Source: G039954875 sp039954875 (GTDB lineage: Bacteria; Bacteroidota; Bacteroidia; Flavobacteriales; Blattabacteriaceae). From it: DNA of 64,000 bases. The notes beneath the pieces are model-generated. The model did no database searches. It saw only the letters and a list, made by a program, of their open reading frames with translations, and was not told the DNA's origin. The translations under genes were made by a program, and so were the position numbers. The stretch lies in contig CP157202.1 of the NCBI GenBank assembly GCA_039954875.1, positions 1,488,001 to 1,552,000 of the forward strand. The letters run 5' to 3'. This document shows, piece by piece, positions 18,601-28,760 of this stretch (positions within the stretch are counted from its first letter, which is position 1; each line of letters begins with the position of its first letter).

Positions 18601-21438
18601 ATGAAGGTTGTTAAAGATCTATCAGCAAAGCATCGAGATGATTTCATCCAGATCAGAGGGGCATGCCTTCACAATTTAAAAAACGTTGATGTAGATATTC
18701 CTAGAAATCGTCTTGTAGTTATCACTGGATTGTCGGGTTCAGGCAAATCATCTTTGGTTTTTGATACTTTATATGCTGAAGGACAGCGTAGATATGTTGA
18801 AAGTTTATCGTCTTATGCTCGACAATTTTTAAAGAAATTGGATCAACCTAAGGTGGATTCTATCAAAGGTATTACTCCAGCTATCGCTATTGAACAAAAA
18901 GTGACTTTATCCAATCCGCGGTCTACCGTTGGTACCTATACTGAGATTTATGATTATCTCAAACTCCTTTATGCCCGTATTGGTAAGACCTATTCTCCCG
19001 TTTCAGGTGAGGTGGTGGAAAAAGATTATGTAGCCGATGTTATCCGATATATCCGATCCTTCTCAGAAGATACGCAATGGCTTTTACTCAGTCTAATCAA
19101 ATATCCTAAGTCACGTAGCTTTTTTGAGCAACTGAAGCTTTATCAGCAGCAGGGTTACACTCGGATAAAAATCGATGGACACTTGCTTGCTATAGAGGAG
19201 GTTTTGGATTATAATTATCAACCGAAAGATCCAGATAAGTCTTTTCTCGTCATCGACCGCATCGTTATCCAGGGAGATGTCGATTTTTATCAAAGGTTAG
19301 CGGATTCAGTACAAACTACTTATGATGAAGGTCATGGATGCTGTACATTGGAAAATGTATCGAATGGACAGAATAAGTGTTTTTCAGATCGATTTGAACG
19401 AGATGGTATCACTTTTCAGGAGCCTAGTATACATTTGTTTAGTTTCAATAATCCACATGGTGCCTGTCCAGAATGTGACGGTTATGGTAAGGTCATAGGT
19501 GTAGACAAAGACTTGGTTATTCCTAATAAAAGTCTTTCTGTGTACGAAGATGCTGTAGCGTGTTGGCGTGGGGGCTTTGCTCAAGTTTGGAAAAAAACAT
19601 TGATCAAAAATTCTGATCGTTATGGTTTCCCAATATACAAGCCCTATTCCGAGCTTTCGGATCAACAAAAAAATATGCTCTGGGAAGGGATTGAATGTTT
19701 TGAAGGGATCTATGCCTTTTTTAAGATGCTCGAGGAGAATAATTATAAAATCCAAAATAGAGTGATGCTTGCGCGTTATCGGGGTAAAATGGTTTGTCCA
19801 AGTTGTAAGGGTAAGCGATTGCGTAAAGAATGTGATTGGGTAAAGGTCGGTGGAAAGGCTATTACGGATTTGATTGATCTGCCTTTGCATGAACTCTCAT
19901 TTTTTTTCGAGCACCTGCAACTCTCTCCTTATGAATATAAACTTTCACAACGTATCTTGGAAGAGATACGCAATCGCCTGGGATTTTTGATTAATATTGG
20001 TTTAGATTATTTTACATTAAACAGAGCTTCGAATACACTTTCTGGTGGTGAGTCGCAGCGCATCAATTTGGCCAATTCTCTCGGGAGTAGTTTGGTCGGT
20101 TCTACATACATTCTCGACGAACCCAGTGCTGGATTGCACCCAAGAGATACTCATAAATTGATAGACTTGCTCAAGCAGTTGCGTGATTTAGGCAATACGG
20201 TCATTGTGGTCGAACACGATGAAGAGATCATACGTTCAGCCGATTATCTGATCGATATTGGCCCGGGTGCTGGATCAGGTGGCGGAGATATTGTCTTTTG
20301 TGGTCTTCCTTCTGAATTGGAGCATTTCCATACACTTACGGCTCAATATCTCCGAGGCGAAAAGGCCGTTCGTATCCCCGAGCAACGGAGAAAGTTTGTA
20401 GATTTTATTCAGATCACTGGAGCTAGGGCTCATAATTTGCAAAATATTGATGTAAAATTCCCACTCCATATGCTCACACTTATCACCGGTATGAGTGGTT
20501 CGGGTAAGAGTACGTTAGTCAAAGATATCCTTTATCCGGCCTTGCTCCGAAAATTGAATTTGAACAGTGAAAATTTTGCAGATCACAATGCATTTTTTGG
20601 TGATTTACATCAGATTGAACAGGTTGAGATGATTGATCAAAATCCATTGGGTAAATCTTCTCGATCCAATCCTGCTACTTACATTAAGGCGTATGACGAC
20701 ATCCGTGGGATTTTCGTCCGGGAAAAGCTCAGCAAGCGGATGGGGTATAAGGCTAAACATTTCTCATTCAACCTAGAAGGTGGTCGTTGTGAAACCTGTA
20801 AGGGAGAAGGTATAGTCACTATAGAAATGCAATTCATGGCTGATGTTACACTCAGGTGTGAAGCTTGCGATGGAAAGCGCTTCAAAGACGAAATCCTTGA
20901 AGTCAAGTTTCATGATAAAAATATTACTGATATTTTAAAAATGACGATCGAAGAAGCTATCAGTTTTTTCCGCCTTAGTCAAGAGAAAAAAATCATCAAG
21001 AAGTTACAGCCACTCCAGGATGTGGGTCTGGATTATCTTAAGATGGGACAGGCCTCTAATACACTCTCGGGTGGGGAGATACAACGGTTGAAGCTTGCTT
21101 ATTTCTTGTCTAAAGGAGACGTAGGACATAAGACGCTTTTCATCTTTGATGAGCCCTCTACAGGGCTTCATTTTCATGATGTTAAAAAACTTTTGGATGC
21201 TTTATATGCGTTGATTGAAAAGGGTCATAGCATTTTTGTTATCGAACATAATATGGACATCATTCAATGTGCCGATTGGGTGATCGATTTAGGGCCAGAA
21301 GGTGGAAAAAAGGGCGGTCAGATTATAGCAGAGGGCCCTCCAGAGGTTATCATTGAACAGCCAGGATCAGAAACGGGAAAATATCTCAAAAAAAAGTTAA
21401 CTCTTAATAAGGGCTATCTATCAAGTATTTCTCAATAA
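18601..21438 (+). CDS. uvrA: Excinuclease ABC subunit A
   Basis: A 945-residue damage-recognition ATPase of nucleotide excision repair. Two ABC ATPase halves are complete. Walker A motifs are TGLSGSGKSSL near residue 43 and TGMSGSGKSTL near 632, and the signatures are LSGGESQRINLA and LSGGEIQRLKLA. Zinc-binding cysteines appear at CPECDGYGK, CPSCKGKRLRKEC and CETCKGEG with CEACDGKR. The start is the ATG at MKVVKDL, because the promoter box overlaps the longer frame. The 3' end overlaps the convergent hemB by 18 bases. It is intact, so excision repair is retained while a MutS-like gene and ruvB are lost nearby. Confidence 0.96.
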   Translation: MKVVKDLSAKHRDDFIQIRGACLHNLKNVDVDIPRNRLVVITGLSGSGKSSLVFDTLYAEGQRRYVESLSSYARQFLKKLDQPKVDSIKGITPAIAIEQKVTLSNPRSTVGTYTEIYDYLKLLYARIGKTYSPVSGEVVEKDYVADVIRYIRSFSEDTQWLLLSLIKYPKSRSFFEQLKLYQQQGYTRIKIDGHLLAIEEVLDYNYQPKDPDKSFLVIDRIVIQGDVDFYQRLADSVQTTYDEGHGCCTLENVSNGQNKCFSDRFERDGITFQEPSIHLFSFNNPHGACPECDGYGKVIGVDKDLVIPNKSLSVYEDAVACWRGGFAQVWKKTLIKNSDRYGFPIYKPYSELSDQQKNMLWEGIECFEGIYAFFKMLEENNYKIQNRVMLARYRGKMVCPSCKGKRLRKECDWVKVGGKAITDLIDLPLHELSFFFEHLQLSPYEYKLSQRILEEIRNRLGFLINIGLDYFTLNRASNTLSGGESQRINLANSLGSSLVGSTYILDEPSAGLHPRDTHKLIDLLKQLRDLGNTVIVVEHDEEIIRSADYLIDIGPGAGSGGGDIVFCGLPSELEHFHTLTAQYLRGEKAVRIPEQRRKFVDFIQITGARAHNLQNIDVKFPLHMLTLITGMSGSGKSTLVKDILYPALLRKLNLNSENFADHNAFFGDLHQIEQVEMIDQNPLGKSSRSNPATYIKAYDDIRGIFVREKLSKRMGYKAKHFSFNLEGGRCETCKGEGIVTIEMQFMADVTLRCEACDGKRFKDEILEVKFHDKNITDILKMTIEEAISFFRLSQEKKIIKKLQPLQDVGLDYLKMGQASNTLSGGEIQRLKLAYFLSKGDVGHKTLFIFDEPSTGLHFHDVKKLLDALYALIEKGHSIFVIEHNMDIIQCADWVIDLGPEGGKKGGQIIAEGPPEVIIEQPGSETGKYLKKKLTLNKGYLSSISQ

Positions 21439-22401
21439 CGAAGCGGCTTCTTTTGCGAAATAGGTGGTGATGATATTTGCACCAGCACGTTTGATGCAGA
21501 TCAGGCTTTCCATCATAACCTCTTGTCCATTGAGCCAGCCTTGCCTTGCTGCTGCTTGAATCATCGCGTATTCGCCACTGACTTGATAGACGGCTATAGG
21601 TGCATCCAAGTGATCCCTAAGCAATCGGACGATATCCAGGTAGGGTAATCCGGGTTTGATCATTACGATGTCGGCCCCTTCCTCGATGTCTGTTTGAGCT
21701 TCTCGAAAGGCTTCATGTGCATTATGATAGTCCATCTGATATGTTTTTTTGTCGCCAAACCCTGGGGTAGAATTCAAAGCTTCTCGAAAAGGGCCATAGA
21801 AATGGCTAGCGTATTTAGCCCCATAACTCATGATGCCCACATGAGGAAATCCGTTTTTTTCTAGAGCGCGTCGTATGGCGCTGATACGGCCATCCATCAT
21901 ATCAGAAGGGGCGATGAAATCAGCGCCAGCTCGAGCATGAGATAAGGCCATTTGGACCAAGATCTCTACCGATGCATCATTCAAAATTTCCTTCCCTTTG
22001 ACGATACCGTCGTGCCCGTAGATGGAGTATGGATCTAGAGCTACATCTGTCATTACAATCATTTCGGGCAAGGTTTCTTTGATCGCCGAAATAGATTGTT
22101 GCATTAATCCGTTAGGATTCAAGGCTTCGGTACCTTTTTCATCCTTTAGCGCTTGTGGGATTTTTACAAAAAGCAATACAGATCTGATCCCTAGCTCCCA
22201 TAAGGATTGAGTCGTTTTGATGATCAGATCTAAACTCATTCGATGATAGCCGGGCATACTGATTATGGATTCCTTTATACTATTTCCTTCGCAGATGAAC
22301 AATGGAGCTTGTAGGTCATTGGTGGTGAGTACGGTCTCTTGGATCATTTTGCGGATGCTCTCTTGGGTTCGCAAACGCCTATGTCTGGTATAAGGATACA
22401 T
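21421..22401 (-). CDS. hemB: Delta-aminolevulinic acid dehydratase (porphobilinogen synthase)
   Basis: A 326-residue enzyme that joins two 5-aminolevulinates into porphobilinogen. Both Schiff-base lysines are present: MSYGAKYASHFYGPFR and IVMIKPGLPYLD. The cysteine-rich zinc site of zinc-type enzymes is replaced by DVALDPYSIYGHDG, which places it in the magnesium-dependent group. It is the last gene of the seven-gene haem/potassium operon, 18 bases after hemE, and ends convergently with uvrA. It looks complete, with normal length and no breaks. Confidence 0.96.
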   Translation of the reverse strand: MYPYTRHRRLRTQESIRKMIQETVLTTNDLQAPLFICEGNSIKESIISMPGYHRMSLDLIIKTTQSLWELGIRSVLLFVKIPQALKDEKGTEALNPNGLMQQSISAIKETLPEMIVMTDVALDPYSIYGHDGIVKGKEILNDASVEILVQMALSHARAGADFIAPSDMMDGRISAIRRALEKNGFPHVGIMSYGAKYASHFYGPFREALNSTPGFGDKKTYQMDYHNAHEAFREAQTDIEEGADIVMIKPGLPYLDIVRLLRDHLDAPIAVYQVSGEYAMIQAAARQGWLNGQEVMMESLICIKRAGANIITTYFAKEAASLLRNT

Positions 22402-22419
22402 GAAAATTAATTTTTATTG

Positions 22420-23448
22420 TCAAATTTCTTTTACGGTTTCTATGAATGCCCGGGCATGATCTATTGGAGTGTAGGGTAATATTCCATGGCCTAGGTTGGC
22501 GATGTATTGTTGTGTACCAAAGTCTTTGATCATCTTTTGGACGTTCTTTTTGATCTGCGGGATAGGTGCTAATAGTTGTGCTGGATCGTAATTTCCTTGA
22601 AGGGTCAAAGTGTATTTAGTGAATTTCCGAGCCATTTGCGGATGGATCGTCCAATCGATCCCTAGGGCTGATACACCAGAGTTTTTCATGTCTTCTAAAG
22701 CATGCCAACATCCCTTAGCAAATACGATTACCGGGACTTTTAGGCTTATCTGTTCTACGATTTTACGGGTATATTGCCAAGAAAAACGTTTGTAATCCTC
22801 TGGGGAGAGTAGACCTCCCCAGCTGTCAAAGATTTGGATCACGTCGACTCCGCTTTCTGCTTTTTTTAGCAGGTAGTTGATGGTCGTTTCAGTGATCTTT
22901 TGTAAGAGTATATCGGCTTGATCTGGTTGAGCGAAACAGAACGTTTTAGCATGATCAAAAGTTTTAGACCCTTTACCTTCTACAATATAGCAGAAAATGG
23001 TCCATGGTGCACCGGCAAAACCGATTAAGGGGACTGAGTTTTCTAAGGCTTGCTTGGTCAGGCGCACGGCTTCGAAGACGTAATTTAAGCGGTCGGCCAC
23101 ATCAGGAACTTGCACCTTTTGAATGCTTTTAGCCGATCTAATTGGGCGTTCTAAAAAGGGTCCCTCATTTTCTTTCATTTGAAAGTTTATCCCCATAGAC
23201 TGAGGTACTACCAAGATGTCAGAAAATAAAATGGCTGCATCTACGTCAAGTTGCTTTACAGGAATTAGGGTGATCTCGGTTGCCAGCTCTGGATTGCGAC
23301 ATCTGGTGAAGAAATCATATTTTCGTTTCAATTTCATAAAATCGACTAGGTAACGTCCAGCTTGACGCATCATCCATACGGGCGGCCGTGGAACTTTTTT
23401 TCCCTGCAATGCTTTTAAAAGCAGGTCATTTTTCAGTATTGAAATCAT
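22420..23448 (-). CDS. hemE: Uroporphyrinogen decarboxylase
   Basis: A 342-residue cytoplasmic enzyme that decarboxylates the four acetates of uroporphyrinogen III to give coproporphyrinogen III. The family N-terminal motif PPVWMMRQAGRYL is present near residue 22. ILFSDILVVPQSMG carries the catalytic aspartate loop, and GFAGAPWTIFCY and FDSWGGLLSP follow. Its start overlaps the end of hemD by 23 bases, a sign of translational coupling. With siroheme synthesis dead, all uroporphyrinogen here should flow to haem. Confidence 0.96.
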   Translation of the reverse strand: MISILKNDLLLKALQGKKVPRPPVWMMRQAGRYLVDFMKLKRKYDFFTRCRNPELATEITLIPVKQLDVDAAILFSDILVVPQSMGINFQMKENEGPFLERPIRSAKSIQKVQVPDVADRLNYVFEAVRLTKQALENSVPLIGFAGAPWTIFCYIVEGKGSKTFDHAKTFCFAQPDQADILLQKITETTINYLLKKAESGVDVIQIFDSWGGLLSPEDYKRFSWQYTRKIVEQISLKVPVIVFAKGCWHALEDMKNSGVSALGIDWTIHPQMARKFTKYTLTLQGNYDPAQLLAPIPQIKKNVQKMIKDFGTQQYIANLGHGILPYTPIDHARAFIETVKEI

Positions 23449-24100
23449 CTTTCACGAGCATTAAAATATTTTTTACTGTGGGTATTTTTGGGAAAGTTAT
23501 AGATTGATTTGTATGCACGGTTAAGGCCTTGGCGGTGGTTTTCCCAATAGCAAAAAGTTTTGTTTGTGAACCGAGTACATTGCTTTGAAAAAAAGCTTCC
23601 ACTGCTGAGGGGCTAAAAAACAAAATCCCATCATAGGATGATGACAAGGTTTGAGGCATGAGCCTGGTCCGATAGATTTTGTAAGAGTTTAGACCTACGC
23701 CTTTACGCATGAGTATTTTTGGGATATCGTTTAGGCTGAATGTGCTGCAAAACCAATCATAGGGTACATCATCATCAGAGGCCTCTAAGACCTCGGCTAG
23801 TTCTTGGGCGCTGTTTCGCTGCACTGAGATCTTTCCTCCTAGGGTTTGTAATACTGCTGCTGTATTGTTACCCACTACGTAGAGCTTCTTGTCTTTCAGA
23901 GCCGTTGCTTTAAAATTGTGAATAAATCCTTCTACAGCATTTTGGCTACTGAAGATGATCCGTTTGTTTAAGGTCGGTTTTTTCGAGAGTAACAACGATT
24001 CTATGATTATGAAATCACGACTTTCTACATGATAGTACACTTTGGGAAACAGGTCGAGTACTTCGGCCGTAAGGACTTTGGTAACCAACAACCTGATCAT
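23426..24100 (-). CDS. hemD: Uroporphyrinogen-III synthase
   Basis: A 224-residue protein of the HemD fold, which is weakly conserved in sequence. It catalyses ring closure with D-ring inversion. Visible supports are IIFSSQNAVEGFIHNF in the first domain, the linker KLYVVGNNTAAVL, and the C-terminal GILFFSPSAVEAFFQ with FAIGKTTAKAL. All are typical HemD positions. It lies between trkA and hemE, with a 4-base ATGA overlap with trkA and a 23-base overlap with hemE. The residues that can be checked do not suggest decay. Confidence 0.88.
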   Translation of the reverse strand: MIRLLVTKVLTAEVLDLFPKVYYHVESRDFIIIESLLLSKKPTLNKRIIFSSQNAVEGFIHNFKATALKDKKLYVVGNNTAAVLQTLGGKISVQRNSAQELAEVLEASDDDVPYDWFCSTFSLNDIPKILMRKGVGLNSYKIYRTRLMPQTLSSSYDGILFFSPSAVEAFFQSNVLGSQTKLFAIGKTTAKALTVHTNQSITFPKIPTVKNILMLVKDDFNTEK

Positions 24101-24783
24101 GTGCTTTTGACTTTTACAAAATCCATAATGGCTGTATTGGCACCGAATAGGACCAATATATCATTTTTTTGCAAGATGGTGTCTCCAGTTACCAAGCTCG
24201 CTACTTGTTGAATAGGCTCTTTCTTGACATTTTTTTTAACCATATCGCGCATGATGGTCACTAATGATACCTTATATTTTCGAGTGAGGTCTAAGTCTTT
24301 GACTGATTTTCCAACGAAAGTATCCGGTGTCATAACCTCTGCAATGGAATGCTTATTGTCTACCCTAAAATAATCTAATGCATAATTAAACGAGATACGT
24401 TTGGTAAGACGGAAGGCTGCATCCTTCTCCGGGTGGATTATGTCACAAATGCCCATTGCGTCCAAGATGGTGTTGTGGATATCTGAAAGTGAACGGCTGA
24501 TGATTTTTAGATGGGTATATCTTTTCAAGATGGCTGTAGCTATTATAGAAGGGCCTTCATTTTCACCAATAGCTACAATAGCTAAGTCGGCTTGTTTCAT
24601 TGGTAGGGCACTGTAGGCATCTTCATTGGTAGCATCCATACATACCACATGAGCGATGTGGTCTTTTAGACGTTCTACCTTTTCCATTTGATTGTCCACG
24701 CCAAAGACTTCGTGACCATTGTCTGTAAGGTATAAAGCTAAAGGATTTCCAAAATTTCCAAGACCTATGATAATGATCTTCAT
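24097..24783 (-). CDS. trkA: Potassium uptake regulatory subunit TrkA/KtrA
   Basis: A 228-residue cytosolic gating subunit. It has an N-terminal RCK_N Rossmann domain with the nucleotide loop IIIGLGNFGNPLAL, then VVCMDATNEDAY. A C-terminal RCK_C part begins near residue 145 and ends with DILVLFGANTAIMDF. This is the single-module KtrA type rather than the double E. coli TrkA. It is 4 bases from trkH upstream and overlaps hemD by 4 bases, so it is part of the haem operon transcript. It is expected to form a ring on the TrkH pore and gate potassium uptake in response to nucleotides. Confidence 0.9.
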   Translation of the reverse strand: MKIIIIGLGNFGNPLALYLTDNGHEVFGVDNQMEKVERLKDHIAHVVCMDATNEDAYSALPMKQADLAIVAIGENEGPSIIATAILKRYTHLKIISRSLSDIHNTILDAMGICDIIHPEKDAAFRLTKRISFNYALDYFRVDNKHSIAEVMTPDTFVGKSVKDLDLTRKYKVSLVTIMRDMVKKNVKKEPIQQVASLVTGDTILQKNDILVLFGANTAIMDFVKVKST

Positions 24784-24787
24784 TAGT

Positions 24788-26548
24788 TTAGTTGATTAGA
24801 ATGGTTTCTTTAGGGTATCTGTGATGTTGGGCTCGCATCTTTTTCATTATTCCAACCATTAGGTTGAATGTTCCAATACGCCCGAGCAACATTAGTATGA
24901 TCAATATCAGTTTACTGCCCCAAGATAGACTGGCAGTGATACCTAAAGATAGACCTACGGTAGAAAAAGCCGAAAAAGCCTCAAAAGAGACCTTCAACAT
25001 ATCTGCCTGTTGCTCCAACTCTAGGATGATGAAGATGGCTAGCCAGATCACAACTAGAGATAGTGTGATGATAGCAAAGGCCCTACGGATTGAGTCTAAG
25101 GATATCTCTTTGCTTTGGATTTCTAAATAGGCCTTCCCTTTAACGATAGAAAAAATATTCAAGAGTGCCAAGACAAAAGTACTGCTTTTAATGCCACCAC
25201 CTGTAGAGGCTGGAGAAGCACCAATCCACATTAAGAGCATGGTAAAGAATACTGTAGCCGGAGCAAATAGGCTGATATCTACTACTTGGAAACCGGCTGT
25301 TCTGGGTGTAGCTGAAGAGAAGAAGGCGGCCATCCACTTGCCTGCTAAAGAACGATGCTCAGCTAAGGAATTGTGATATTCACTTACGAAATAAAAAACT
25401 GTTCCTATAAATAACAAAGTTACTGTGGTAATCATTACGATGCGGGTGTTGAGTGTGACAATGCGTGCTGGTTGACGTAAATATTCACGTTTGAAAATGT
25501 TATAGAAATATTTTTTGAATGTCAATTTGATGTAGGTGTAAAAGTTGAACAAGATGTTGAATCCAATACCTCCTAAAATCAATAGGGATACAATGACAGA
25601 TTGCAAGGAGTAATTGTACCGTATTGGCATAGCATAAAGTCCTTCACTCAAGGTAGAAAATCCCGCATTGCAAAAGGCTGATATTGCATGAAAGGTAGCA
25701 AAAAATAACGGTCCTTCAGGACCGGTGTCTGTACCCTGTGTCGTGCAGTAGATCATTATTGCCCCGGCACATTCTATAACTAGGGTGATACCTACCACTT
25801 TTACGGCTAGATTCATCACATCATTTAATGAATCTTCTGTACTGAGGAAATTACTCATATAAAGTCCTTCTCTGAAAGATGCACTACCGCGGAAGAAATA
25901 ACCGAAAAATGAGGTGATCGTCAAAGTACCTAAACCGCCGAGCTCCATCAATATCATGATGATCACTTTGCCGAAAAAAGTGAATTCTTTAGCTGTATCC
26001 AATACCACCAAACCTGTCACACAAACCGCACTGGTAGAGGTAAATGCGGCATCTACAAAAGAGATTCCATTCACCGTAGCCTCCGGGAGAAGTAGGAGAC
26101 CTGTACCACCTAGAGCTAGAAAAATAAAGCTGGTGACGAATATAAAAGCTGGATTGTGTATTCGTGTATATAGTACACGTATCAGTCGTGTCATACGTAC
26201 TAGAATATAGAGGATCAGCCCAATGGTTAAGGAGTGTTTGGCTCGGAGTAATTTTTGTAAGAAACTACTTTCCGATGCATCTAAATAGATCCATCCAAAA
26301 ATTGTCAGAAGGGAAAATCCCAAGATAAATAGGGAAAAAATGATCATAGCTCGTTGCCCTTTTTGTGCCGGTCTCTCAAAGAGAAGTCCTAAATGCAATA
26401 GGATGAGCAATAGGGTTAGGCCAAAAAGTACAGCTATATCATATGAGGCGTTGATCCAAGGATTATGCCATCCTAGGCTGAGGATCAAGCATATAGAAAT
26501 TATTATTGTGAAATAGGGCAATGTTTTTCGTAGTAGATTAGGAATCAT
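24788..26548 (-). CDS. trkH: Potassium uptake pore subunit TrkH/KtrB
   Basis: A 586-residue membrane protein. The first 130 residues contain extra helices, followed by the four-repeat pore. All four selectivity-filter loops can be seen: SAVCVTGLVVLD, FHAISAFCNAGFSTL, SATPRTAGFQVVD and FSAFSTVGLSLG, each with the conserved glycine. WIGASPASTGGGIK is also typical of the family. It overlaps hemC by 4 bases and is followed by trkA, so both proteins of the channel are made together. Potassium uptake driven by membrane potential or sodium/proton symport is known for the family. No damage seen. Confidence 0.94.
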   Translation of the reverse strand: MIPNLLRKTLPYFTIIISICLILSLGWHNPWINASYDIAVLFGLTLLLILLHLGLLFERPAQKGQRAMIIFSLFILGFSLLTIFGWIYLDASESSFLQKLLRAKHSLTIGLILYILVRMTRLIRVLYTRIHNPAFIFVTSFIFLALGGTGLLLLPEATVNGISFVDAAFTSTSAVCVTGLVVLDTAKEFTFFGKVIIMILMELGGLGTLTITSFFGYFFRGSASFREGLYMSNFLSTEDSLNDVMNLAVKVVGITLVIECAGAIMIYCTTQGTDTGPEGPLFFATFHAISAFCNAGFSTLSEGLYAMPIRYNYSLQSVIVSLLILGGIGFNILFNFYTYIKLTFKKYFYNIFKREYLRQPARIVTLNTRIVMITTVTLLFIGTVFYFVSEYHNSLAEHRSLAGKWMAAFFSSATPRTAGFQVVDISLFAPATVFFTMLLMWIGASPASTGGGIKSSTFVLALLNIFSIVKGKAYLEIQSKEISLDSIRRAFAIITLSLVVIWLAIFIILELEQQADMLKVSFEAFSAFSTVGLSLGITASLSWGSKLILIILMLLGRIGTFNLMVGIMKKMRAQHHRYPKETILIN

Positions 26549-27492
26549 TTTCTTACTTGTTCTGAAGCTTTTCGGATGTTTTGTAGAATTTTTTGCCCTC
26601 CTTGTTCCAAGATTTTTTGAGCACAGTGTATACCCAACTTGTTGAAGTGAGTAGTTGCTTCTTGCTTTTCTATCTTATATGTTCCGTCAGGGCTGAGCAG
26701 TACTCCGGTGAAATAGACTTTGCCCTCTTTGAATAAGGCCTGGGCACCTATAGGAGCCGTACATCCGCCTTCGAGTTGGTTTAGAAATTCTCGTTCTATA
26801 GTCATAACGTGCCGCGTTTGTTGATGCTCCCATGCATGACATAGTTCGACAACTTCTTTGTCTTTCTTCAAAGCGGTTACCGCAATTACGCCCTGTGCAG
26901 GAGCAGGGATCATCCAATCTAAGGTTAGATATTTTAAATTGTGGGAGGCTAATTTGTCTAGTAATCCTAGACGTTCTAGCCCTGCCTGTGCAAAAATAGC
27001 CCCATCCCAGTTATCTCGAATCAACTTTTGCAACCGGGTGCTTATATTGCCACGCAAAACAGTAATATTGTGGTGTGGATAGCGATTCTTCCAGAAGGCT
27101 CGGCGACGAAGGCTTCCAGTAGCGATAGTTGCTAGGATACTATTGTCGTGTAAAAAAGTATGCGAATCTTTGTATACTAATACATCTGCAGCATTTCCAC
27201 GTTTTAAACAGCCAGTCAGGATGACTTCATCAGGTAGGGTAGTCGGTAGGTCTTTTAATGAATGTACAGCGATGTCTACTGCTCCTGAAAGCATTGCCTG
27301 GATCAGTGCTCGAGTGAAGATCCCTATTGTATTCATGTTGTATAAAGGTCTGTCGCTTGCCTGGTCTCCTTCAGATATGATAGGTACCAAATCAGAAGAA
27401 TACCCTAAGGCAACAATCTGTGCTTGTATTTTTTGAGCTTGCCAAAGTGCTAGTGGGCTGTATCGTGTTCCGATGCGGATGGATCGATTCAT
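26545..27492 (-). CDS. hemC: Porphobilinogen deaminase (hydroxymethylbilane synthase)
   Basis: A 315-residue enzyme that assembles four porphobilinogens into hydroxymethylbilane. The dipyrromethane-cofactor cysteine lies in FLNQLEGGCTAPIGAQA. The catalytic region DIAVHSLKDLPT and the arginine-rich loop ATGSLRRRAFW are present, and the N-terminal IRIGTRYSPLALWQA is standard. Length is normal. It lies 9 bases after hemA and overlaps trkH by 4 bases within the operon. Confidence 0.96.
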   Translation of the reverse strand: MNRSIRIGTRYSPLALWQAQKIQAQIVALGYSSDLVPIISEGDQASDRPLYNMNTIGIFTRALIQAMLSGAVDIAVHSLKDLPTTLPDEVILTGCLKRGNAADVLVYKDSHTFLHDNSILATIATGSLRRRAFWKNRYPHHNITVLRGNISTRLQKLIRDNWDGAIFAQAGLERLGLLDKLASHNLKYLTLDWMIPAPAQGVIAVTALKKDKEVVELCHAWEHQQTRHVMTIEREFLNQLEGGCTAPIGAQALFKEGKVYFTGVLLSPDGTYKIEKQEATTHFNKLGIHCAQKILEQGGQKILQNIRKASEQVRK

Positions 27493-27501
27493 TAGGTAGA
27501 T

Positions 27502-28719
27502 TTATGCATTTAAGTGAAATATTTTTGTGATAAGTTCCACACCTTTGTCTGCTTCTTTGCTATGGGTGGAAAGATATTGAGCAAAGTGATTGGTGATCTT
27601 TTGGATCATCCTTGAGACTACAGGGGATTCTTCTTCCTGTTTCACTGTATTTTTTTGTTGATATTGTGTTCTTTCATATTCGTAAATCTGACCAAGTCTT
27701 TCCTTGAAGTTTTGTATTATTGGGGCATATTTACGTGTATGAGCCCATTGTGAGAACTCTTCTTTGACCTCTTTGATGATCAACTCGGCTTTTGGGAGTT
27801 CTTTTTTTCGTTGCTCCAACGTATCATCGATTCGCTTAGTGAGTTCGTCTACATTGAGCAAGCAGATGTGGGGGGATTTACCTATGGATCGTTCTACATT
27901 TTCGGGGATAGATAGATCGATTATCAAAAGCTCTTTTTTCCTATCGGATAACATGGCTGGTACAATGGTGGGTTTGTCGGCGCCCGTAGCCACGATGAGG
28001 ATGTCGGTATATTCTAAGGCTTTTTGAAGATCAGTTTGATTCTTGACCTGGTATTTTGATGCCAGATGTTGAGCTTTTTCTTTAGTGCGGTTGATCAGAG
28101 TGATATCTAAATGTCTGGTATGTTTGACAAGGTTTTCGCAAGTGTTTTGGCCTATCTTACCTGTCCCGAAGAGGAGGATTTTCTTTTTTGAGGCAGTGAC
28201 CCCTTTTTCCAAAATATAACGGACTGCGGCATAAGAGATCGATGTGACTCCGCTGCTAAAATGGGTTTCGGATTTGATGCGTTTGCTGGCTTGGGCTACC
28301 GAGTTGATTAGCCGTTCTAAGAATGCATTAGTTGTTCCTAACTTTTTAAAAAGTGAGAACCATTTTTTGATCTGCCCAATGATTTCAAAATCGCCTAATA
28401 TTTGGCTTTCAAGTCCTGCACCTACGCGAAACAAAAAATCTACAGCAGTATGTTCTTTTTTTATCGTGACGATACCTCTGAGTTCCTCGACATTTCCTTG
28501 AGTACATTGACAAAACAGTGTGACTATTTTTTCGGCACTCGAAGCAAAGGCATAAAATTCCGTACGGTTGCATGTAGACAATGCAAAAAAATGATTGATC
28601 CTTTTAGCTTGAGCATAGGCTTTTATGTCTTTTCCTTTGTCTGTTGTAATGCTATATCGCCCACGGGTGCGAGCATTTGCTGCTTTATAATCAAGACTGA
28701 TAAGATAAAAGTTCTTCAT
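27502..28719 (-). CDS. hemA: Glutamyl-tRNA reductase
   Basis: A 405-residue enzyme that reduces glutamyl-tRNA to glutamate-1-semialdehyde, the first committed step of the C5 haem pathway. The catalytic cysteine sits in LSTCNRTEFYAF. GAGLESQILGDFEIIGQIK and the NADPH loop KILLFGTGKIGQNTCEN follow, and a helical dimerisation domain forms the C-terminus. The start is the ATG of MKNFYLISLD, because an upstream in-frame codon only adds three residues. It heads a seven-gene operon with a promoter box about 42 bases upstream. The partner hemL is not in the window. Confidence 0.95.
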   Translation of the reverse strand: MKNFYLISLDYKAANARTRGRYSITTDKGKDIKAYAQAKRINHFFALSTCNRTEFYAFASSAEKIVTLFCQCTQGNVEELRGIVTIKKEHTAVDFLFRVGAGLESQILGDFEIIGQIKKWFSLFKKLGTTNAFLERLINSVAQASKRIKSETHFSSGVTSISYAAVRYILEKGVTASKKKILLFGTGKIGQNTCENLVKHTRHLDITLINRTKEKAQHLASKYQVKNQTDLQKALEYTDILIVATGADKPTIVPAMLSDRKKELLIIDLSIPENVERSIGKSPHICLLNVDELTKRIDDTLEQRKKELPKAELIIKEVKEEFSQWAHTRKYAPIIQNFKERLGQIYEYERTQYQQKNTVKQEEESPVVSRMIQKITNHFAQYLSTHSKEADKGVELITKIFHLNA

Positions 28720-28760
28720 CGTGATCAAACTTTTGTAAGTATTGTTTGCTTAAAACAGGG

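Noticed and set aside
24401..28500. Many plus-strand open frames opposite the haem operon
   Set aside because: They lie entirely opposite well-supported genes and have no start signals or family motifs.
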